Assembly: GCA_029762595.1 (NCBI GenBank)
Contig: JARVGJ010000015.1
Location: forward strand, 5,209-56,270
Length of the DNA: 51,062 nucleotides
DNA from: Methanolobus sp.
GTDB lineage: Archaea > Halobacteriota > Methanosarcinia > Methanosarcinales > Methanosarcinaceae
Reading direction: 5' to 3'
Shown: positions 15,128 through 24,237 of the stretch, piece by piece
Numbering within the stretch: position 1 is the first letter of the stretch
How the letters are laid out: each line of letters starts with the position of its first letter
Notes under the pieces: model-generated
Told to the model about the DNA's origin: nothing
Databases searched by the model: none
What the model saw: only the letters and a program-made list of their open reading frames with translations
Translations under genes and position numbers: made by a program

Positions 15128-16057
15128 TCAAATCACCTCTGATGCAGCTATTAATTCATCCAGCCCGGATTTATCATAAGAAAATACTGGATCTATGCTA
15201 TCTACAAGCAGATACCTTTCCACCTTGGAGCCGCTCATACGATAATATTTTCCAACCAGCTGGTTCTTCATTTGCTCAAGTACAACTCCCTGGTCAAGAG
15301 CATCTGCAGCCATGGCAATAGCATCCTCAAGTTTCAGACCTGTAATCTCTTCTACCTGATCCCTCTTAAGTATTGCATCCTGTACGAAATTACCATCGTC
15401 CATGACAGCCTTTATACGCAGATCATAGACACCATCTACTTTACCATGCTCCATGCATGCGCCCTTTGTCAAAGCACGATTACAATGAGGGCATCTTTTT
15501 ATCAGACCAGAACCTGCCTGTATATCCACCATTGCACCTCTGAACTCCACAGTTGCAGTACCTACTTCAATATCCTCATTAATTGACTCAAGAGAACTGC
15601 TCTTATTCACATTAAGCTCAAACTTCCCATTCCATTCATTCACTACAACATTCTTGAAAAGGTAACTTTTGCCTTCTTCTACAGGACCTACTCCGGCACT
15701 ATCCCATACGACGAACTTAGAGGTTCCCGTCTCATCCCCCATCAAACCAACCTGGGATATGGATTCATGATTGTTGTCCCACAACTGGACCACTCTTGCT
15801 CTGACATTCAGCCATTTACCGTCTTCTGTTATATCTGAGATTCTTACAAGAGGGGATTCGGACTGACCAGTATAAAATTCACCCCTATTAATGTCATGTA
15901 ATTTCAAAAAATAATTAACAACGCTTCTTCGGGCTTCTTCTTTTGGCACCTTGAACTTGTTTATCATTTTGTCAAGGCGTTCTTCAATCTCTTCGATCGG
16001 AATCTCCACTCCAAGTTCATTGAACCTTGTATTAATTTCCTGTGCTAATTGTCTCAT
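15128..16057 (-). CDS. Replication protein A, single-stranded DNA-binding subunit (shorter paralogue)
   Basis: A 309-residue RPA with two OB-folds and a zinc finger. The first OB (~55-150) contains RVVQLWDNNHESISQVGLMG; the zinc module is CPHCNRALTKGACMEH (Cx2C..Cx3H); the C-terminal OB has YDLRIKAVMDDGNFVQDAIL. The open frame starts at a TTG at 16102, but the ATG at 16057 has GAGGAA six bases upstream and begins with the usual helical MRQLAQEINTRF region, so I use it. It protects ssDNA in replication, repair and recombination, and works with the RPA-associated protein encoded next. Confidence 0.9.
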   Translation of the reverse strand: MRQLAQEINTRFNELGVEIPIEEIEERLDKMINKFKVPKEEARRSVVNYFLKLHDINRGEFYTGQSESPLVRISDITEDGKWLNVRARVVQLWDNNHESISQVGLMGDETGTSKFVVWDSAGVGPVEEGKSYLFKNVVVNEWNGKFELNVNKSSSLESINEDIEVGTATVEFRGAMVDIQAGSGLIKRCPHCNRALTKGACMEHGKVDGVYDLRIKAVMDDGNFVQDAILKRDQVEEITGLKLEDAIAMAADALDQGVVLEQMKNQLVGKYYRMSGSKVERYLLVDSIDPVFSYDKSGLDELIAASEVI

Positions 16058-16207
16058 ATTGATTTCCTCAAGCCTCTTGTTTGTTTCTCTCTGGAGAGGC
16101 AATATAGACTAGGTATTAGTACTATTTAATACAGCCCCAAGCACGGTGAAAGTATTAAACCCTGTTGACCAGAAATCCTCAGGGAATGACAAGAAAATCA
16201 GGAAATC

Positions 16208-18436
16208 TTATTTTTCCCGTCGTACCCTGAGATTAAGCTTGTTTAATTTCTTCAGCAGCATATTGTTCAGACCTTCGGAAGAAAATGGCTTATGCTTTTT
16301 TATTATTAATACAGGTCCTTTATAACCTTTAGTCAGTACATAAGGAAGGTCACCTATCAAAGAGATTTTGAACCTTTTACTGGAATCACCTATTATCAAA
16401 AGATCATCCTCATTAAGGAAAGCGAATATAGCACTTTCTGAAGAAACACCTTCGATCAGATGGACCTCCATACCAAAGACAGATGAATCATTTCTGATTT
16501 CTTCAAGTTCATTCAAAAGTAAAGTTTTTGTATCATCATCTGTGTCGGGCTTTATGATCCGTACTAAATGCAGCTGGGCACCGGTACTCTTTGACAGCCT
16601 CTTAGCAAGGTACAGGCCATATACAGAATTAGCTTTCCCGTTATACGCAACAACTATCCTCTTTATCTTATCTGGTAGATATCCATTAAGAACAATGATA
16701 TTATTCTTCGCAGATGAAAGCACCTTATGTGCGACCGTTCCAATGGATGGGTGGAAGCGATTGACCTCATGCCACCCCATAATGATAAAATCCACATGAC
16801 CCAGTTCTGCCTGCTCTAAAATAGAATTATGGATGCTGTGGTCATAAGCTATTATATATTCCCTTTCATGACCTACTATTATGGGGAACTGCTCAAACTT
16901 ACCTCTTAATATCCCATCAATAGCCATTCTTTTATCATGGAAAGCCTCCCTTGCATCTGACAAACCCGTCTGCTGGGGAACCTTGATCACATTAAGACCT
17001 ATTATCTGATCACCAAGATTATCTGCAAGATAGAGCAGATCGGTTTCATGCCGGGGATTGGCAATGGGAACAAGTATCTTGATCTTTGAGCTGTCTTTAG
17101 GAGGAGCGGGATGAATGTTGTTTTCAAGTATATCGAAAATATCATACTTTGGAAAAGCTTTCTTTCTCCCATAAAATTGATACCATGACAGGCCTATAAC
17201 AATGACAAACATCGAGAATACTATTGATAATGTTCCCATTGAAGGCAACAAAGCCAGACAGAAAACGATACCAAATATCTGGGTAACTGGGAAGAAAGGA
17301 TCACGGAAAACGGGTTTATATTCTTCAAGGGACCTGTGCCTCAGGATTATGACAGACGCGTTGATCAGAATGAATATCAGCAAATTGAAGGTACCCCCAA
17401 GCTTTGCCAATTGCTCCACATTGAATAAAAACAAAAGCAAGAGCATTACAAAACCGGTAACAACTATGGCATTATACGGAGTATCATGTTTTTCATGTAT
17501 CCGAACAAACCATTTTGGTATGAGGGCATCCCTACCCATTGCAAAAGGAAAACGTGATGATGAGAGAATGGCTGCATTTGCGGTTGATAGCGTGGCAAGT
17601 AACCCTGCAATTATTATCATCAGTTTACCGACATCCCCTGCCATAATAACGGAAACATCTACAAGGGGAGTGAACGTATTGAGAGATTCCTCAAGCGTTA
17701 AAGTACCACTTACAACCACCATTACCCCCACATAAATAAGAGTTACAACACCCACTGAAGCGATCATAGCCCTTGGGAGATTTTTTGATGGATCCTTAAC
17801 TTCCTCAGATATAGCTGCCAGTTGTGTTATCCCGAGATAGGAGATAAAAATAAGCCCTGTCGTTGCAAATATGGAACTATATCCAAATGGCATGAAAGGA
17901 GTGAATTTATCGGTCTCGAACATGAAAGTCCCTTTAATTATGAACACTGCAAGGATCACTAGAAGGAAGATAACAATCAGGTTCTGAAGGGAACCACTGC
18001 TTCTGGCACCACGATAATTAATAAACAATAAAAGCAGCCCTGCCACAACTGCAGTGAGCATTATAGGGATTGGTACCAGTACGAACAGATAATCCGCAAG
18101 TCCTATCAATGCAAAAGAACCCTTGAATACCAGTGCAAGCCATGCACCCAAACCTATAACTGCACCAAATGCCGCGCCCATTGCCCTGCTGATGAAATAA
18201 TAGCTGCCACCTGCTTTAGGCATCCCTGTGGCAAGTTCAGCCATACTGATGGCTGTTGCCATGGAGATGATGCCGCCCAGAAGAAAAGAAAGAATTGCCG
18301 CCGGGCCGGCTGCAGATATTGCAAGCCCGGGCAATACAAATATACCTGCACCGATCATAGTGCCCGTGCCTATAGCAAATGTCTGGAAGAAGCCCAGACT
18401 TCGTCCAAGACTTTCTTTAGTTCTAATCGTGCCCAT
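16208..18436 (-). CDS. APC-superfamily amino acid/cation transporter fused to two UspA domains
   Basis: A 742-residue membrane protein. Residues ~10-430 form a 12-helix APC permease: GTGTMIGAGIFVLPG is the substrate-binding TM1 motif, and KAGGSYYFISRAMG and ISYLGITQLAAISEEVKDPS match TM2-3 and TM6 regions. Residues ~455-600 and ~605-735 are tandem universal-stress-protein domains (ILVPIANPRHETDLLYLADN; GDLPYVLTKGYKGPVLIIK), which often bind ATP or other adenosine nucleotides and may gate transport. The start is the ATG at 18436 because the GTG at 18448 is part of the ribosome binding site GTGAGGT. Substrate unknown, probably an amino acid or related amine. Confidence 0.9.
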   Translation of the reverse strand: MGTIRTKESLGRSLGFFQTFAIGTGTMIGAGIFVLPGLAISAAGPAAILSFLLGGIISMATAISMAELATGMPKAGGSYYFISRAMGAAFGAVIGLGAWLALVFKGSFALIGLADYLFVLVPIPIMLTAVVAGLLLLFINYRGARSSGSLQNLIVIFLLVILAVFIIKGTFMFETDKFTPFMPFGYSSIFATTGLIFISYLGITQLAAISEEVKDPSKNLPRAMIASVGVVTLIYVGVMVVVSGTLTLEESLNTFTPLVDVSVIMAGDVGKLMIIIAGLLATLSTANAAILSSSRFPFAMGRDALIPKWFVRIHEKHDTPYNAIVVTGFVMLLLLFLFNVEQLAKLGGTFNLLIFILINASVIILRHRSLEEYKPVFRDPFFPVTQIFGIVFCLALLPSMGTLSIVFSMFVIVIGLSWYQFYGRKKAFPKYDIFDILENNIHPAPPKDSSKIKILVPIANPRHETDLLYLADNLGDQIIGLNVIKVPQQTGLSDAREAFHDKRMAIDGILRGKFEQFPIIVGHEREYIIAYDHSIHNSILEQAELGHVDFIIMGWHEVNRFHPSIGTVAHKVLSSAKNNIIVLNGYLPDKIKRIVVAYNGKANSVYGLYLAKRLSKSTGAQLHLVRIIKPDTDDDTKTLLLNELEEIRNDSSVFGMEVHLIEGVSSESAIFAFLNEDDLLIIGDSSKRFKISLIGDLPYVLTKGYKGPVLIIKKHKPFSSEGLNNMLLKKLNKLNLRVRREK

Positions 18437-18561
18437 TAAATACCTCACATAGAATAGACGAATGCATATGATTTCAGGGATGATTTAAATATTTATCATT
18501 GGTTTTTTTGAAGGGATCCTGTTTGACTAAAGGTTAACATCTGGTAGAGATATGATACCTC

Positions 18562-18585
18562 AGTAATCGAATCAAGTAATCGAAT
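18562..18585 (+). repeat. 11-bp direct repeat upstream of the aldolase gene
   Basis: AGTAATCGAAT occurs at 18562-18572 and again at 18575-18585, a 13-bp period. A TATA-like TTATATAAATATTA follows at 18607-18620. The 336-bp gap 18437-18772 between the divergent APC and aldolase genes contains no other gene, so this looks like an operator for one of them. The spacing to TATA resembles that of the tandem repeat before the CLC gene. Confidence 0.4.
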
Positions 18586-18772
18586 ATGTGTCAAAATGCC
18601 GCTGTTATTATATAAATATTACATAATCTGCCTTTCTTCAAGCCTTTACCAGGCTTGCACTCTTCAGTAATCACACAATCTTTAAAATAGAAAAACGTGA
18701 TTATGATACTTGCACAATAAAAACAATATACTAACATCAATTATCAGAAAATATAAAATTTAAGTGATAAAA

Positions 18773-19696
18773 ATGCTTATTATAAAAGAAGAAGACATTA
18801 AAGTCCCATTGGATGTATCGCAGGAAGCACGTGAAACATACATAAACAATTACATGGAGATTACCCGCAATACCGGCAAATTGATGTTGTTTGCAGGTGA
18901 CCAGAAGGTAGAACACCTCAATGATGATTTTTTTGGTGATGGTGTGCCTTCAGACGATAATGATCCGGAACATCTTTTCAAGATAGCTGCTAACTCCAGG
19001 ATAGGAGTATTTGCCACGCAACTGGGCCTTATTGCCAGATATGGCATGGATTACCCTGATGTACCATATCTTGTGAAGATAAACTCCAAATCACATCTTG
19101 TAAAGACAAAGCAGGACGATCCATTCAGCACGCAATGGTATGATATAGAACAGGTTGCAAGGCTGCGCGATAACAGCGGCCTTAAGATACTTGGCATTGG
19201 CTACACCATATATCTTGGAAGTAAGTACGAGGCAGAAATGCTCTACCAGGCCGCACAGCTGATCTATGAAGCTCATCAGTACGGATTATTGACAGTACTT
19301 TGGATATACCCCCGAGGAGTTGCCGTAGAGAATGAAAAGGACCCTCATCTCATTGCAGGGGCCACGGGCGTTGGAGCATGTCTTAACGCAGACTTTGTGA
19401 AGGTCAACTATCCAAAGGCTGAGGGAATGAAGACCGAGGAAGCATTCAAAGAAGCAGTACTTGCCGCCGGAAGAACAAAGGTAGTTTGTGCCGGCGGGTC
19501 AAGTGATGATCCAGAGGTTTTCCTTAAAAAGCTCCATGCACAGATACACGTCAGTGGTGCACATGGCAATGCAACTGGAAGGAACATACACCAGAAAACC
19601 CTAGATGAAGCTGTCAGGATGTGTAATGCCATCTATGCTATCACAGTTGAAGATGCATCTGCGGAAGACGCCCTCAGAATATACAAAGGAGAATGA
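18773..19696 (+). CDS. Archaeal class I fructose-bisphosphate aldolase
   Basis: A 307-residue aldolase of the archaeal class IA (DhnA/FbaB-like) type, joining dihydroxyacetone phosphate and glyceraldehyde-3-phosphate to fructose-1,6-bisphosphate in gluconeogenesis. The TIM-barrel pattern shows AGDQKVEHLND near the N terminus, WIYPRGVAV, the Schiff-base lysine at about K210 in DFVKVNYPK, VVCAGGSSDDPE for phosphate binding, and GATGRN-like HGNATGRNIHQ. The GTG at 18764 overlaps the ribosome binding site (AGTGAT), so I choose the ATG at 18773. Its product is the substrate of the class II FBPase at 3.9-5.0 kb. A T-tract terminator follows the stop. Confidence 0.9.
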   Translation: MLIIKEEDIKVPLDVSQEARETYINNYMEITRNTGKLMLFAGDQKVEHLNDDFFGDGVPSDDNDPEHLFKIAANSRIGVFATQLGLIARYGMDYPDVPYLVKINSKSHLVKTKQDDPFSTQWYDIEQVARLRDNSGLKILGIGYTIYLGSKYEAEMLYQAAQLIYEAHQYGLLTVLWIYPRGVAVENEKDPHLIAGATGVGACLNADFVKVNYPKAEGMKTEEAFKEAVLAAGRTKVVCAGGSSDDPEVFLKKLHAQIHVSGAHGNATGRNIHQKTLDEAVRMCNAIYAITVEDASAEDALRIYKGE

Positions 19697-19706
19697 GAAT
19701 ACAGGA

Positions 19707-19733
19707 GCATGCACTTTGCATGCACCTTTTTTT
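19707..19733 (+). terminator. Intrinsic-type terminator after the aldolase gene
   Basis: GCATGCA CTT TGCATGC forms a perfect 7-bp stem with a 3-nt loop and is followed by a run of seven T (19727-19733). It begins 10 bp after the aldolase stop. Confidence 0.75.
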
Positions 19734-19793
19734 GTTTATGAATATTCAAATATAAAAAACAATCATGTGCATGAAGCACAAATGTTACAGTCT

Positions 19794-20381
19794 TTATTCA
19801 CATGAGCAATCGAAATCAAAACCTAGAAGGAATGTACCTGTGCCATGGAGATTCTCAAGTCCCATCTTCTCCTTAAGGTACTCATCGGTTGGCGGAGAAG
19901 GGGATGCTAACACTGCATTACATACATTGTCAACACACTCCACATCTTTACATGGTTTTGGAGGCAATACAACGATCAACGGATTATTCTTTACATCCAT
20001 CTTTTTAAGGATACTTACGTCATATATAACAATGTTACCTATCACCAGTTTATCCTTGCAGGACTTTATCTCTTCAAGTTTTGCATCGTCATCGAGATCC
20101 TGACCAACAACACAATCGTTGTGCATAAGGATGACATTTGGACCCTCTGGCCAGGAAAAATCCATGTTCGTGGTGAAAGCGAAGATCACATCATTTTTGA
20201 GGACGGCCTTTACACCTTTGTTATCCCCTCTGCCAAGACCCATGAGCGTCATTTCATCCGCCTTTTTCTCGAGTTCCCTGATAATCTCCCTGTCCTCTTC
20301 ATTTAGTAAGAGCGTATTTCCTACGCCCTTTATCTGCATGATACTATTTTTTACATTTTCTATGATTTCATCATGTGCCAT
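19794..20381 (-). CDS. Conserved methanogen protein of unknown function (195 aa)
   Basis: An acidic 195-residue soluble protein I cannot name. The N-terminal third is helical (AHDEIIENVKNSIMQIKGVG, EEDREIIRELEKKADEMTL). The middle forms an alpha/beta pattern (VKAVLKNDVIFAFTTNMDFS, NVILMHNDCVVGQDLDDD, VIGNIVIYDVSIL). The C-terminal half has five cysteines (CKD, CVDNVC, CSC at the extreme end), which could bind metal. The ATG at 20381 is preceded by GGAGTGGTG, whereas the GTG at 20390 lies within that site. It stands alone between the aldolase gene and the second RPA operon. Confidence 0.65.
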   Translation of the reverse strand: MAHDEIIENVKNSIMQIKGVGNTLLLNEEDREIIRELEKKADEMTLMGLGRGDNKGVKAVLKNDVIFAFTTNMDFSWPEGPNVILMHNDCVVGQDLDDDAKLEEIKSCKDKLVIGNIVIYDVSILKKMDVKNNPLIVVLPPKPCKDVECVDNVCNAVLASPSPPTDEYLKEKMGLENLHGTGTFLLGFDFDCSCE

Positions 20382-20490
20382 GGGCACCACTCCTGAGGTA
20401 TACAGCTGATGTGTTAATTACTTATGAGGACTAATATTTTTGCATATATAAGCATATCGCGTGCAAAGAAGCATTAGCTGCAAAAAGACC

Positions 20491-21366
20491 CTAGCGGACA
20501 ACCTTGAAAATACCTGCCTTTGGTTCATAGATGTATCCTTTTGCAAGCAGGGACTTCAGAGTTGAATCTGCAATGTTTGGTGGAATATTTGCTGAAACTG
20601 TTCTTTTTATGTAATCCTGATAATCAAAGCCAGTACCATCAGCGAGACTTTCAAGCATAGACAATACTGTATGCTCATAATCCACAAAATCGTCCTTCTT
20701 ATCTGAACATCTGATAGAGCAAAGTGCTTTTTTTACATCCTGCTTTAATGAATCGTAGTATTCAATGCCCAGATGATAATAATCCAGTGAGAGATACATC
20801 CCACCTGCAAAATCCTTTGTTACATCACATGAGATTACCCTGTCCATCAGTTTTCCATCTATGTTGTCTGAAGAAAAGAACTTCTCAAATGCTTCCAGAC
20901 GCTTGAGGGTCATTTCCGCTGTATCCACGATCCATCTGTCGCGTATTGCTTCCTCCACATAGTTGATCTCTTCCAGACGCAGTGACAGGTAAATGGAGCC
21001 ATCGCCTGGTTCATATGAACGAACTTTCCCAAGGGCCATTACATATGAAGGGACCTTTACGTTTGCAAGGAACAATGATGCTTCCGGCTGGTAGCTTCCT
21101 GCGTAGACCGTAAATGCCCCGGTTGGGTCGGAGATGCGCCCCCTCCATAATTCCTTATCCCCACCTTTCTGATCAGTGAGAATGTCAGTTTCTGTAATCA
21201 CACCTACAACAAATACCCTGTTAACCTTCAAGCCTGTGGGACTTATCAGAAAATTGGGAGAATATACATCCTGATCACCATTTATCGTGGAATTTGATTG
21301 CAGATTAAAGCTGGAATCGTTGAATTCCCTTGCAAACATCCTGAATGCAACTTCTCTTTCAACCAT
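20491..21366 (-). CDS. RPA-associated protein, long form with C-terminal extension
   Basis: A 291-residue paralogue of the protein at 14.6 kb. The N-terminal OB-fold (~50-150) shares PTGLKVNRVFVVGVITE and WRGRISDPTGAFTVYAGSY with it. Residues ~160-220 are helical, and the last ~70 residues (ALCSIRCSDKKDDF, HTVLSMLESLADG, TLKSLLAKGYIYEPKAGIFK) look like a winged helix, as in the C terminus of eukaryotic RPA32, where it recruits repair proteins. Its ATG overlaps the TGA of the RPA gene by one base (TGATG), so they are translationally coupled. Confidence 0.87.
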   Translation of the reverse strand: MVEREVAFRMFAREFNDSSFNLQSNSTINGDQDVYSPNFLISPTGLKVNRVFVVGVITETDILTDQKGGDKELWRGRISDPTGAFTVYAGSYQPEASLFLANVKVPSYVMALGKVRSYEPGDGSIYLSLRLEEINYVEEAIRDRWIVDTAEMTLKRLEAFEKFFSSDNIDGKLMDRVISCDVTKDFAGGMYLSLDYYHLGIEYYDSLKQDVKKALCSIRCSDKKDDFVDYEHTVLSMLESLADGTGFDYQDYIKRTVSANIPPNIADSTLKSLLAKGYIYEPKAGIFKVVR

Positions 21367-22673
21367 CAGTCATCACACCTTACATTCAGTTTTTCCAGGA
21401 GGTTATCAATACGATCACAGATATCATCGTCTGGAACCCATGCTGACCTGGCTACTAGAGAAACACCGAATTCATTCTTTGATGAATTACCACGGACTGC
21501 GAGATACTTACCTGTCAATACTTTTTTAATATCCTCCAATACTACATCAGAAGACAGGGACTCCCTTGACATTTTTTCTGCATCATGGATATTTTTACCA
21601 TAAATGGCTTCAGAGAGCTCACGATTTAGCATTAGATGAACAGCACCCGTCCCATCATCAAGAATAGCTTTTATGCGCATATCCACCAGGCAATCTACAT
21701 CTCCATGAGATCTGCATATAGATTTTTGAGTCACACGATTACATACGGGACATCTCTCTATCAGACCCGAGCCAGGCCTGATAGAGATTATATTCCCTTT
21801 TACGGTTATGTCGAACATACCCTCTTTTTCAAGTACTTTTTCAATTTCAACAGGTGCACCTGCCCGATTGACCGATTCCATTGTGAAGGGCAAATTCTCG
21901 GGAAAATCCATTTTATTGATAGATGTCTTTTCATTGAAATTGATAGATGGTAAACCTCTGAATATCTTCACGGCAGCACCCTCAAAATCAATATAATCAC
22001 CTATATCGGCTGTTCCTAAAGAGACCCAGGAAGTGAATGGGAGTTTTGCAGTCTCATCTGCAATCACCCCTTCTACAACAGTCGACTTCTCAGCTTTTAG
22101 GATGATCTCCCGATGATACATCTCTACAATGATCACCGAAGAACTTACCAGGACATCAGCAGGAACAATCTCCCCTAGTTTTTTTACATTCTGGTTGGAG
22201 ATTTGCCCGGCTTCAGGAAGATCAGTATCATGCAGATATATAATGGCAGACCTTTTTCCAAAATAAAGCTCCGGCCTGTTATTCCACATACGAGTGTATG
22301 CATTCTTTATCTTTATAGCATCACCGGATTTCAAATTCAGATCATCCCAGCACGTAAAAGAACATATCCCGGTATCATCACCAAAGGTCCCTGCGAAAAT
22401 CGTTTTCTGCTCCCCCTGAATAGATACCGTTTTTTCTATAATGTCAATAATGCGACCTGAAATCTCTATCCCGTTTAGTCCCGGAGATAGATCTTTTACC
22501 TTCAAGGAATTAATTGTTGGGGATGTATATTTATTTTTCAGGATCGTTTTTGCTTCTTCAAGAGGGACACGATACCTAAGTAATTTATCCAGTTCCCTTC
22601 TTATCTCTTCCTTACTTATGTTTCCAAGCGCCATGGTTAATTCATCAATGTGTGGCGCAATCCTATCATCCAT
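21366..22673 (-). CDS. Replication protein A, larger paralogue (three OB folds plus zinc finger)
   Basis: A 435-residue archaeal RPA. Successive OB-folds occupy about 55-165 (GIEISGRIIDIIEKT, CSFTCWDDLNLKSGDAIKI), 175-270 (LPFTSWVSLGTADIGDYIDF) and 295-400, the last carrying the zinc finger CPVCNRVTQKSICRSH (Cx2C..Cx3H). It should bind ssDNA with its partner encoded immediately downstream. M. acetivorans also has several RPA proteins of different OB count, so two operons are normal for the family, although here they lie only ~5 kb apart. The ATG at 22673 starts the conserved MDDRIAPHIDEL helix. Confidence 0.9.
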   Translation of the reverse strand: MDDRIAPHIDELTMALGNISKEEIRRELDKLLRYRVPLEEAKTILKNKYTSPTINSLKVKDLSPGLNGIEISGRIIDIIEKTVSIQGEQKTIFAGTFGDDTGICSFTCWDDLNLKSGDAIKIKNAYTRMWNNRPELYFGKRSAIIYLHDTDLPEAGQISNQNVKKLGEIVPADVLVSSSVIIVEMYHREIILKAEKSTVVEGVIADETAKLPFTSWVSLGTADIGDYIDFEGAAVKIFRGLPSINFNEKTSINKMDFPENLPFTMESVNRAGAPVEIEKVLEKEGMFDITVKGNIISIRPGSGLIERCPVCNRVTQKSICRSHGDVDCLVDMRIKAILDDGTGAVHLMLNRELSEAIYGKNIHDAEKMSRESLSSDVVLEDIKKVLTGKYLAVRGNSSKNEFGVSLVARSAWVPDDDICDRIDNLLEKLNVRCDD

Positions 22674-22874
22674 GTGAAGTCTCCATAATTTGAAGTGTAA
22701 TATTGTATTTGCTGATAGGCAATAAAGATAACCTTAGCCAGTGATCCTAATCTTGTTTCCCGTTATCTGGAAATGTTTATCAATAATCAAAAAACATATT
22801 ATTTTGGCCATTTCATCTGCCGGTTCAGACGTGCGATGATGGTCGACACATAGACCAATAAGGGGAGCAGAAAA

Positions 22875-23315
22875 ATGCCAAAAATTGCAATTGTATATCT
22901 AAGTACACAGGGAAGCACGAAGATGATGGCTGAAGCTATAGCAGAGGGTGTACGTGAAAAGCATGTAGATGTCGACATCAATAATTTCTATGAATGGGAT
23001 CCTTCTGATGTTGCAAAATATGATGGAATTTGTATTGGTTCATCCACATTCTACTATACAATGCTTGAGCCGATTGCCAAGTTCATAGATAAGCTCATCA
23101 ATGCCGGTATCGAAGGGAAGATAGGTGCAGCCTTTGGATCATACGGCTGGAGTGGTGAAGCCCCTGTACTAATAGCTCAAAAGATGAGAGATGCTGGTGT
23201 GGATGTCATTGACCCGGTCCTGAGAATACAATATATACCTAATGAGAAGGACCTTGCTGAATGCATCCGGCTTGGAAAAGACCTGGCGATCAAAGTCAAA
23301 AAGAAGACTAAGTGA
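22875..23315 (+). CDS. Stand-alone flavodoxin-like protein (FprA C-domain type)
   Basis: A 146-residue flavodoxin fold. The FMN phosphate loop is STQGSTKMMA (11-20), the isoalloxazine loops are GSSTFYYTM (~55-63) and FGSYGWSGEA (~91-100). The sequence resembles the flavodoxin half of the F420H2 oxidase FprA but lacks the metallo-beta-lactamase domain. It probably carries electrons as a free FMN protein, for example in place of ferredoxin. GGGGAG sits 5-10 bases before the ATG. It diverges from the second RPA operon. Confidence 0.88.
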   Translation: MPKIAIVYLSTQGSTKMMAEAIAEGVREKHVDVDINNFYEWDPSDVAKYDGICIGSSTFYYTMLEPIAKFIDKLINAGIEGKIGAAFGSYGWSGEAPVLIAQKMRDAGVDVIDPVLRIQYIPNEKDLAECIRLGKDLAIKVKKKTK

Positions 23316-23400
23316 TACATACCAAAGCAAAAATCCCCGGATAATAAAAAACGGATTCATTTAAATAGAGATTTTTTAAAGAGAAATATTTGTTAAAAAA

Positions 23401-23410
23401 CTATATATAG
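23401..23410 (+). promoter_or_regulatory. Strong TATA box for the histone gene
   Basis: CTATATATAG in AT-rich context, followed by a 5' leader of ~45 nt before the histone ATG at 23478. The near-consensus box suits a highly expressed gene. Confidence 0.6.
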
Positions 23411-23477
23411 GTTATTTTGCTAATTAATAGATGAAATTCAATTAGAAATAAAATCAAAGACATATACGAGGATATTT

Positions 23478-23690
23478 ATGACAATAATACCATTTGCACC
23501 TATTGAGAGAGTCATCAGGAATGCAGGAGCACAGAGAGTAAGTGAATCTGCAGGAATGGCACTTACCGAGATCCTGGAAGAATACGGACTGGAAATATCC
23601 AGAGAAGCTATCAAGCTGGCAGAACATGCCGGACGCAAGACAGTAAAAGCTGAAGACATTAAGCTTGCAAAGAACATGCTGGGCAAGTAA
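23478..23690 (+). CDS. Archaeal histone (HMf family)
   Basis: A 70-residue minimal histone fold, the usual length for HMf-type proteins. Typical features are IPFAPIERVIRNAGAQRVSE at the N terminus (first helix and DNA-binding Arg), the long central helix around SAGMALTEILEEYGLEI, and AGRKTVKAEDIKLA (loop L2 with the RKT DNA contact). It dimerises and wraps DNA. It has its own promoter, and GAGGAT lies 5-10 nt before the ATG. Confidence 0.96.
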   Translation: MTIIPFAPIERVIRNAGAQRVSESAGMALTEILEEYGLEISREAIKLAEHAGRKTVKAEDIKLAKNMLGK

Positions 23691-23731
23691 TGCCCTTTGA
23701 TATTTTTTGAGATCTTCCAACCTTTTTGTTA

Positions 23732-24235
23732 TCAAAGAAGATCAAGGATGCTTATTCCTGTCAGGGTGACAGCACTTACAATAAAACCTGCTATCAGCAC
23801 TCCTGCAAGTATCGCCAAAAGAGCGTGTCTGAACTGTATTCCAAAAACAAAAGCTGCTGCACAGCCGGTCCATGCACCTGTGACAGGCAGTGGAACGGCC
23901 ACAAAGAGAGTTAAGGCAAGAGTACCATATTTTTCAAACCTCTGGGAATGGTTACGATGAGTTCTTCCGAAAAGCCATGAAAAGAATTTATCAAATAATG
24001 CGTAACGTCTAAGATATTTTGAAACCGGCTCCAGGTAAAGAAGTAAAGGGACTACAGGAAGCATATTTCCGGTTACAGCAAAAAGATAGGCAGTTGCAGG
24101 ATGCATCCCATAGGTCCATAGGGCAATGGGGATAGCACCCCTTAGTTCGAATATAGGCATTGCACCTATTATCATAGTAGCAAGCCAGTGAGGTACTGAA
24201 GAAAGTATCCCCAACACCATTAATTCAAGACTCAA
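23732..24235 (-). CDS. Small multidrug export-like membrane protein (COG2426)
   Basis: A 167-residue protein with four or five membrane helices. Recognisable segments are PHWLATMIIGAMPIFELRGA near the N terminus, AYLFAVTGNMLPVVPLLLYL, the basic cytoplasmic loop RRYALFDKFFSWLFGRTHR, and VPLPVTGAWTGCAAAF. These match the putative small multidrug export family; a transport role is inferred from the family name only. It begins 2 bp after the rfcS stop on the same strand and is probably cotranscribed with it. Confidence 0.82.
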   Translation of the reverse strand: MSLELMVLGILSSVPHWLATMIIGAMPIFELRGAIPIALWTYGMHPATAYLFAVTGNMLPVVPLLLYLEPVSKYLRRYALFDKFFSWLFGRTHRNHSQRFEKYGTLALTLFVAVPLPVTGAWTGCAAAFVFGIQFRHALLAILAGVLIAGFIVSAVTLTGISILDLL

Positions 24236-24237
24236 TG

